A stretch of DNA of 64,000 nt from Pseudomonas sp. 8Z (GTDB lineage Bacteria; Pseudomonadota; Gammaproteobacteria; Pseudomonadales; Pseudomonadaceae). Positions 59,987-64,000 of the stretch are shown here, piece after piece. The first letter of the stretch is position 1, and every line of letters begins with the position of its first letter. The notes under the pieces were generated by a model. That model did not search any database and had not been told where the DNA came from. It saw only the letters and a list, made by a program, of their open reading frames with translations. Location: the NCBI RefSeq assembly GCF_902506535.1, contig NZ_LR733825.1:65206-129205 (forward strand), read 5' to 3'. Made by a program: the position numbers and the translations under genes.

Positions 59987-61378
59987 ATGATCACCCACGT
60001 ACAGCTCGAAGAACTGAAGGCCCTGGTCGAGTCCGGCAAGGTACTGACCGATGCCGATTCCCTGGAAACCTACGGCAAGGACTGGACCAAGCAGTTCGCT
60101 CCCGCGCCGTCGGCGATTGTCTTGCCCAAGACTGCCGAGCAGGTGCAGGCCATCGTGCGGTGGGCCAATCAGCACAAGATCGCCCTGGTGCCGTCGGGCG
60201 GTCGTACCGGCCTGTCTGCGGCGGCGGTAGCAGCCAATGGCGAAGTGGTGGTGTCGTTCGATTACATGAACCGCATCGTCAGCTTCAACGAATACGACCG
60301 TACCGTGGTCTGCCAGCCGGGCGTGGTGACCAAGCAACTGCAACTGTTCGCCGAAGAAAAGGGCCTGTACTACCCGGTGGATTTCGCCTCCAGCGGCTCC
60401 AGCCAGATTGGCGGTAACATCGGCACCAATGCCGGCGGGATCAAGGTGATTCGCTACGGTATGACCCGTAACTGGGTGGCCGGTCTGAAGGTGGTCACGG
60501 GTGCCGGCGAGCTGCTGGAGCTGAACCGTGACCTGATCAAGAACGCCACTGGCTACGACCTGCGCCAATTGTTCATCGGCGCGGAGGGCACGCTGGGCTT
60601 CGTTGTTGAGGCCACCATGCGCCTGGAGCGAGCGCCGAAGAACCTCACCGCGATGGTGCTCGGTACGCCAGATTTCGACTCGATCATGCCGGTGCTGCAC
60701 GCCTTCCAGGGCAAGCTCGATCTGACCGCTTTCGAGTTCTTCTCCGATAAGTGCCTGGACAAGCTTCTTGCCCGCGGTGATGTACCGGCACCGTTCGAGA
60801 GCCGCACGCCGTTCTATGCGTTGCTTGAGTTCGAAGCACTGAACGAGGACGTGGCCAACGAAGCCTTGGCCACCTTCGAGCATTGCGTTGAGCAGGGTTG
60901 GGTGCTCGATGGCGTGATGAGCCAGAGCCAGCAGCAATTGCAAAATTTGTGGAAGCTGCGCGAGTACATCTCCGAAACCATCAGCCACTTCACGCCATAC
61001 AAGAACGACATCTCCGTCACTGTCGGTCAGGTGCCCGCTTTTCTAAAGGACATTGACGACATCGTCTCGGCCAACTACCCGGATTTCGACGTGCTCTGGT
61101 ACGGCCACATTGGTGATGGCAACCTGCACCTGAACATCCTTAAACCCGAGAACCTGGCCAAGGAGGACTTTTTCGCCAGGTGTGCGGTGGTCAACAAGTG
61201 GGTGTTCGAGATCGTCGAGAAGTACAACGGCTCGATCAGTGCCGAACATGGCGTCGGTATGACCAAGCGTGATTATCTGCAATACAGTCGCTCGGCGGCC
61301 GAGATTGCCTATATGAAAGCGATCAAGGCGGTATTCGATCCCAACGGCATTATGAACCCGGGCAAGATTTTCGCCTGA
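59987..61378 (+). CDS. FAD-dependent D-2-hydroxyglutarate dehydrogenase
   Basis: The 463-residue flavoprotein has the FAD-binding PCMH fold (VPSGGRTGLSAAAV, GSSQIGGNIGTNAGGIKVIRYG) and the C-terminal domain of the VAO group (HIGDGNLHLNI, EHGVGMTKRDYL). In Pseudomonas stutzeri the enzyme encoded beside serA oxidises D-2-hydroxyglutarate made by SerA and so drives serine synthesis. The divergent position is strong support for that assignment. Confidence 0.93.
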   Translation: MITHVQLEELKALVESGKVLTDADSLETYGKDWTKQFAPAPSAIVLPKTAEQVQAIVRWANQHKIALVPSGGRTGLSAAAVAANGEVVVSFDYMNRIVSFNEYDRTVVCQPGVVTKQLQLFAEEKGLYYPVDFASSGSSQIGGNIGTNAGGIKVIRYGMTRNWVAGLKVVTGAGELLELNRDLIKNATGYDLRQLFIGAEGTLGFVVEATMRLERAPKNLTAMVLGTPDFDSIMPVLHAFQGKLDLTAFEFFSDKCLDKLLARGDVPAPFESRTPFYALLEFEALNEDVANEALATFEHCVEQGWVLDGVMSQSQQQLQNLWKLREYISETISHFTPYKNDISVTVGQVPAFLKDIDDIVSANYPDFDVLWYGHIGDGNLHLNILKPENLAKEDFFARCAVVNKWVFEIVEKYNGSISAEHGVGMTKRDYLQYSRSAAEIAYMKAIKAVFDPNGIMNPGKIFA

Positions 61379-61385
61379 AGCCTGT

Positions 61386-61437
61386 GTAGGGCGGGTACAA
61401 CCCGCCAGCGCCGGTTGGCGGATTGTGCCCGCCCTAC
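61386..61437. repeat. REP-like GTAGGGCGGG inverted repeat
   Basis: GTAGGGCGGG and CCCGCCCTAC form a ten-base stem with the inner ACAACCCGCC/GGCGGATTGT pair. It is related to 40015-40079. It lies between the dehydrogenase gene and the FAA hydrolase gene. Confidence 0.75.
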
Positions 61438-61489
61438 CTGCCGCGAGCACCGGCGATCAGACACCCAAGGCACCCTACAGGAGTTCCCA

Positions 61490-62155
61490 ATGAGCTATCA
61501 GCATCAGTATGTCGACGGCACCACCGTCCACTTTCCGCTCGGCAAGGTCGTTTGCATCGGCCGTAATTACGCCGAGCACGCCAAGGAACTGAACAACCCG
61601 GTGCCCACCGAGCCGCTGCTGTTCATCAAGCCCGGCTCCTGCGTGGTGCCGGTCGAGGGCGGTTTCAGCATTCCCGATGATCGCGGTTCGGTACATTACG
61701 AGGCGGAAATCGCCGTGCTGATCGGCAAGCCGCTGTCGAAAAAGCCCGATGCCGAGGAAGTGCGCGATGCCATCAGCGGTTTCGCCCCGGCGCTGGATCT
61801 GACCCTGCGCGATGTGCAGGCCAAGCTCAAGGAAAAGGGCTACCCCTGGGAAATCGCCAAGAGCTTCGACGGTGCCTGCGTGCTGGCGCCCTTCGTGCCG
61901 GGCGATGCTATCGAGGATCTGGCCGACATTGGCATTCGCTTGGTGATCAATGGCGAAACCCGCCAGGACGGCAACAGCCGTGACATGCTCAACCCTATCG
62001 TGCCGATGATCCAGGCCATGGCCGGACATTTCTCCCTGCAGCCGGGCGACGTGATCCTTACCGGCACACCGGTCGGCGTGGGTGCGCTGAACAAAGGCGA
62101 CGAGTTGGAGCTGGAACTGGTTGGTCACAGTCGCTTCACCAGCCGCGTGCTGTAA
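61490..62155 (+). CDS. Fumarylacetoacetate hydrolase-family protein
   Basis: Start chosen at ATG 61490 behind AGGAG. The 221-residue protein has the FAH-family metal site (YEAEIAVLIGK, acidic), the GRNYAEHAKEL loop and TGTPVGVGAL near the end. Members of this short group act as acylpyruvases or oxaloacetate tautomerases/decarboxylases in central metabolism. The exact substrate is open. Confidence 0.9.
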   Translation: MSYQHQYVDGTTVHFPLGKVVCIGRNYAEHAKELNNPVPTEPLLFIKPGSCVVPVEGGFSIPDDRGSVHYEAEIAVLIGKPLSKKPDAEEVRDAISGFAPALDLTLRDVQAKLKEKGYPWEIAKSFDGACVLAPFVPGDAIEDLADIGIRLVINGETRQDGNSRDMLNPIVPMIQAMAGHFSLQPGDVILTGTPVGVGALNKGDELELELVGHSRFTSRVL

Positions 62156-62200
62156 GCCATAACCGCCGCCCACGGGTGGCGGAACTCCCATCGACAGCGG

Positions 62201-63154
62201 ATGTCGCATTGCCACCGTGCAGCCGAGCCGTCGCCGATGCTTTTTCTCCGCTCTTGTCTGAACCGCCCGCGCAACTGGCTTCTTGGTTGTGCATTGCTCA
62301 CTGCTGCTGTGCTGGTGCAAACCCAGCATTGGGATGATCGCGCTCTGCTCTGGTGGCAGGAGGGTGATACGCCGCTGGCTGCACGCCTCGCCAGCATCTG
62401 GCTGCCCGGTTATCGCGCGGTGGTGCAGGCCAAGGCCCTGGCAGGGCTGGACGAGGATGAAACCTCGGGGCTGACTTACAACCAGCAAACCGGCACCTTG
62501 TTCACCGTGACGGGTAAGCATCCACTGCTGGTTGAGCTGTCGCGTGATGGCGAGATCCTGCGCCGCATTCAGCTCAAGGGTTTCTCCAACCCTGAAGGTG
62601 TGGAAATGATGGACAACGGACGTATGGCCATCGTCGACGAACGCAGGCATCTGCTCACATCCTTCACCCTTGATAGCAAGACTGTGGAGCTGGATGCCAG
62701 GCACTTGCCGGGCATCGATCTGGGCTTTGCCGATGCCGGGAATAAGGGGTTCGAGGGGCTGGGCTGGGACTCGCGTAGCCACAGCCTGCTACTTAGTAAG
62801 GAGCGTGGGCCGCTGGGCTTGTTCAGCCTGCCGTTCCCTGCCCGGAACGGACAGGTCGGTGCGTTGCAGCCGTTGGTCGCGGGTAACCTGGGGCTGCGCG
62901 ACATTTCTTCGCTCAGCGTCGATGAGCGTACGGGGCATCTGTTGTTGCTGTCCGATGAGTCGCGCTTGCTGCTGGAGCTTGATCGCGCCGGGCAGCCGAT
63001 CAGCTTCCTGAGTCTCAGTGGGGGCTTCAATGGTCTGCACCGTGGTATCGAACAGGCCGAGGGGGTGGCCATGGATGAGAATGGCGACATCTATATAGTC
63101 TCCGAGCCCAACCTGTTCTATCGCTTCCACAAATCGGCTGCTGATCCCAGTTGA
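62201..63154 (+). CDS. SdiA-regulated-type beta-propeller membrane protein, copy 1
   Basis: The 317-residue product (from ATG 62201; ATG 62237 is an alternative) has one N-terminal membrane helix (WLLGCALLTAAVLVQTQHW) and a periplasmic SdiA-regulated domain: LDEDETSGLTYNQQTGTLF, GFSNPEGVEMMDNGRMAI and AEGVAMDENGDIYIVSEPNLF. The fold is a beta-propeller. The function is unknown. A paralogue begins at 63672, with the CarO-like gene between them. Confidence 0.88.
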   Translation: MSHCHRAAEPSPMLFLRSCLNRPRNWLLGCALLTAAVLVQTQHWDDRALLWWQEGDTPLAARLASIWLPGYRAVVQAKALAGLDEDETSGLTYNQQTGTLFTVTGKHPLLVELSRDGEILRRIQLKGFSNPEGVEMMDNGRMAIVDERRHLLTSFTLDSKTVELDARHLPGIDLGFADAGNKGFEGLGWDSRSHSLLLSKERGPLGLFSLPFPARNGQVGALQPLVAGNLGLRDISSLSVDERTGHLLLLSDESRLLLELDRAGQPISFLSLSGGFNGLHRGIEQAEGVAMDENGDIYIVSEPNLFYRFHKSAADPS

Positions 63155-63168
63155 GCCGCTTTGGCGCG

Positions 63169-63206
63169 TTCAGCTTGGCTTAAGCGGCGATTCAGTCTGG
63201 CTTCAG
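63169..63206 (+). promoter_or_regulatory. Four TTMAG half-sites at 11-bp spacing before CarO-like gene
   Basis: TTCAG (63169), TTAAG (63180), TTCAG (63191) and TTCAG (63202) are each separated by exactly six bases. TTAAG-N6-TTAAG is the reported box of the P. aeruginosa response regulator BqsR/CarR, which controls carO in response to calcium or ferrous iron. The array lies 51 bases before the start codon. Confidence 0.6.
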
Positions 63207-63256
63207 CTAGCGGCACTAATCTGACCCCGTCACTTACGAACAACGAGGTTCATACC

Positions 63257-63604
63257 ATGAAACGTACCGCTTTCGCTCTGATGTTCCTGCCGCTGCTCAG
63301 CACTGCCGCTTTTGCCAGCAACTACACCGGCCCAGGCGCTACGCCTCAGGTCACTAGCGTTGCCGCTGCGCTGCAGTCTGCCGACGATACTCATGTGGTG
63401 CTCGAAGGCCAGATCGTCAAGCGTTTGCAGGATGAGCTGTACGAATTCAAAGATTCCAGCGGCACCATCCGGGTGGAAATCGATGACGAAGACTGGCCTG
63501 CACAGCAAGTCTCGGAAACCGCCAAGGTGCGCCTGACCGGTGAGGTCGACAAGGACTTCAACGGCCACGAGATCGATGTCGACCGCGTCGAACTGATCAA
63601 CTAA
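63257..63604 (+). CDS. NirD/YgiW/YdeI-family OB-fold periplasmic protein (CarO-like)
   Basis: Start chosen at ATG 63257 behind GAGG. The 115-residue protein has a signal peptide (MKRTAFALMFLPLLSTAAFA) and a BOF-type OB-fold (VVLEGQIVKRLQDELYEF, GTIRVEIDDEDWPAQQV). In PAO1 the gene I recall in this position is carO (PA0320), a calcium-responsive protein for calcium homeostasis and pyocyanin control. The half-site array at 63169-63206 supports a similar role. Confidence 0.88.
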   Translation: MKRTAFALMFLPLLSTAAFASNYTGPGATPQVTSVAAALQSADDTHVVLEGQIVKRLQDELYEFKDSSGTIRVEIDDEDWPAQQVSETAKVRLTGEVDKDFNGHEIDVDRVELIN

Positions 63605-63626
63605 TTACTGTGTTCCTATTTCATCT

Positions 63627-63659
63627 GCCCGCCACAGTCCAACTGTGGCGGGCTTTTTC
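63627..63659 (+). terminator. Rho-independent terminator after CarO-like gene
   Basis: GCCCGCCACAGT-CCA-ACTGTGGCGGGC is followed by TTTTT. It separates the CarO-like gene from the second SdiA-regulated-type gene, which begins 13 bases later. Confidence 0.93.
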
Positions 63660-63671
63660 GTGAGAGAGTTT

Positions 63672-64000
63672 ATGCGCCGCCTGTTGTCCATCCGTCCTTG
63701 GCTCTATCTGCTCGGCATTGTGTTGCTAGTCGCCGCTGTGGCATTCGCCCAGCGATACCGCTTGTTCGAGCGCGCCTGGTTTGCCGTTGAGCAGTGGCAG
63801 CATGGCGAGCAGTGGCGTGAGCGATCGTTATGGTTGGGCGACTATCGCGTGGCCATCGAGGCCAAGGAAATCGGTGATATCAGCGATGTGTCGGCGCTGA
63901 CCTACGACCCGGATCGACGCAGCCTGTTTAGCGTCACCAACAAGCCGGCCAAGGTGATCGAGCTGAGCCTAGAAGGTGACCTCAAACGGGTGATCGAACT
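63672..64000 (+). CDS. SdiA-regulated-type membrane protein, copy 2 (3' end outside window)
   Basis: From ATG 63672 the frame is open to the window end (109 full codons). It has an N-terminal membrane helix (LYLLGIVLLVAAVAFA) and then IGDISDVSALTYDPDRRSLF and VTNKPAKVIELSLEGDL, which parallel the same parts of the 62201 protein. It is a paralogue of that gene. The C-terminal two thirds are not visible. Confidence 0.85.
   Translation, partial: MRRLLSIRPWLYLLGIVLLVAAVAFAQRYRLFERAWFAVEQWQHGEQWRERSLWLGDYRVAIEAKEIGDISDVSALTYDPDRRSLFSVTNKPAKVIELSLEGDLKRVIE

Overview
The window is chromosomal DNA from a Pseudomonas-type gammaproteobacterium. The evidence is the high-GC coding style, GGAG-type ribosome binding sites, and a gene order (ABC transporter, tRNA-Phe, yggX-mutY-asmA, hisBHAF, ctpA-envC-gpmI, rhodanese-grxC-secB, trmL; later acylase, prolyl hydroxylase, serA, D-2-hydroxyglutarate dehydrogenase, CarO-like gene) that I recall from P. 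aeruginosa PAO1 as two separate blocks (about PA5127-PA5156 and PA0305-PA0320). A P. mendocina/oleovorans-like species is a guess. The two blocks meet here around an unusual tandem-repeat array at 50.1-50.6 kb.

Region 1 (1-14.49 kb) is foreign DNA whose left part lies outside the window. It holds the 3' part of a MobF-type relaxase/helicase gene fused in frame to a DUF3991/TOPRIM segment with a small gene nested in another frame, a chain of overlapping small genes, an XRE-ImmA/IrrE regulator-protease with an unknown partner, a small DEDDh exonuclease, a probable two-gene defence operon (Rad50/RecF-like ATPase plus DUF3800 protein), a RES/Xre toxin-antitoxin pair with its operator, and a PemK-like protein. 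It ends at a tRNA-Thr gene, a plausible attachment site.

Region 2 (14.8-19.3 kb) is core chromosome: a METTL25-like methyltransferase and a polar amino-acid ABC transporter.

Region 3 (19,531-31,699) is a complete 12.1-kb integrative element flanked by 46-bp direct repeats of the tRNA-Phe 3' end, with its integrase next to the intact tRNA-Phe. Inside it are eight 17-bp iterons plus an AT-rich tract (a plasmid-like replication origin), an orphan DotA/TraY-like type IVB secretion protein, a second tyrosine recombinase with a full catalytic set, and, just before that recombinase, a perfect 26-bp palindrome abutting a sequence that can fold into a T-shaped double hairpin. Cargo includes a DUF2971 protein and a PD-(D/E)XK-like nuclease. 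No recognisable Rep protein or relaxase is present. This is the best candidate in the window for an undescribed system.

Region 4 (31.7-50.1 kb) is core: iron trafficking and base excision repair, AsmA, an OFA-family transporter, histidine biosynthesis, tandem periplasmic binding proteins, cell-wall proteolysis/hydrolase activation, phosphoglycerate mutase, glutaredoxin, SecB and TrmL, with a large imperfect inverted repeat at 48.56-49.11 kb. Region 5 (50.1-64 kb) has the tandem repeat array, an acyl-homoserine-lactone-acylase-like Ntn hydrolase with a divergent AraC regulator, several small enzymes, divergent serA and D-2-hydroxyglutarate dehydrogenase, and an OB-fold CarO-like gene preceded by four half-sites at 11-bp spacing and flanked by two SdiA-regulated-type genes, the last cut by the window end.
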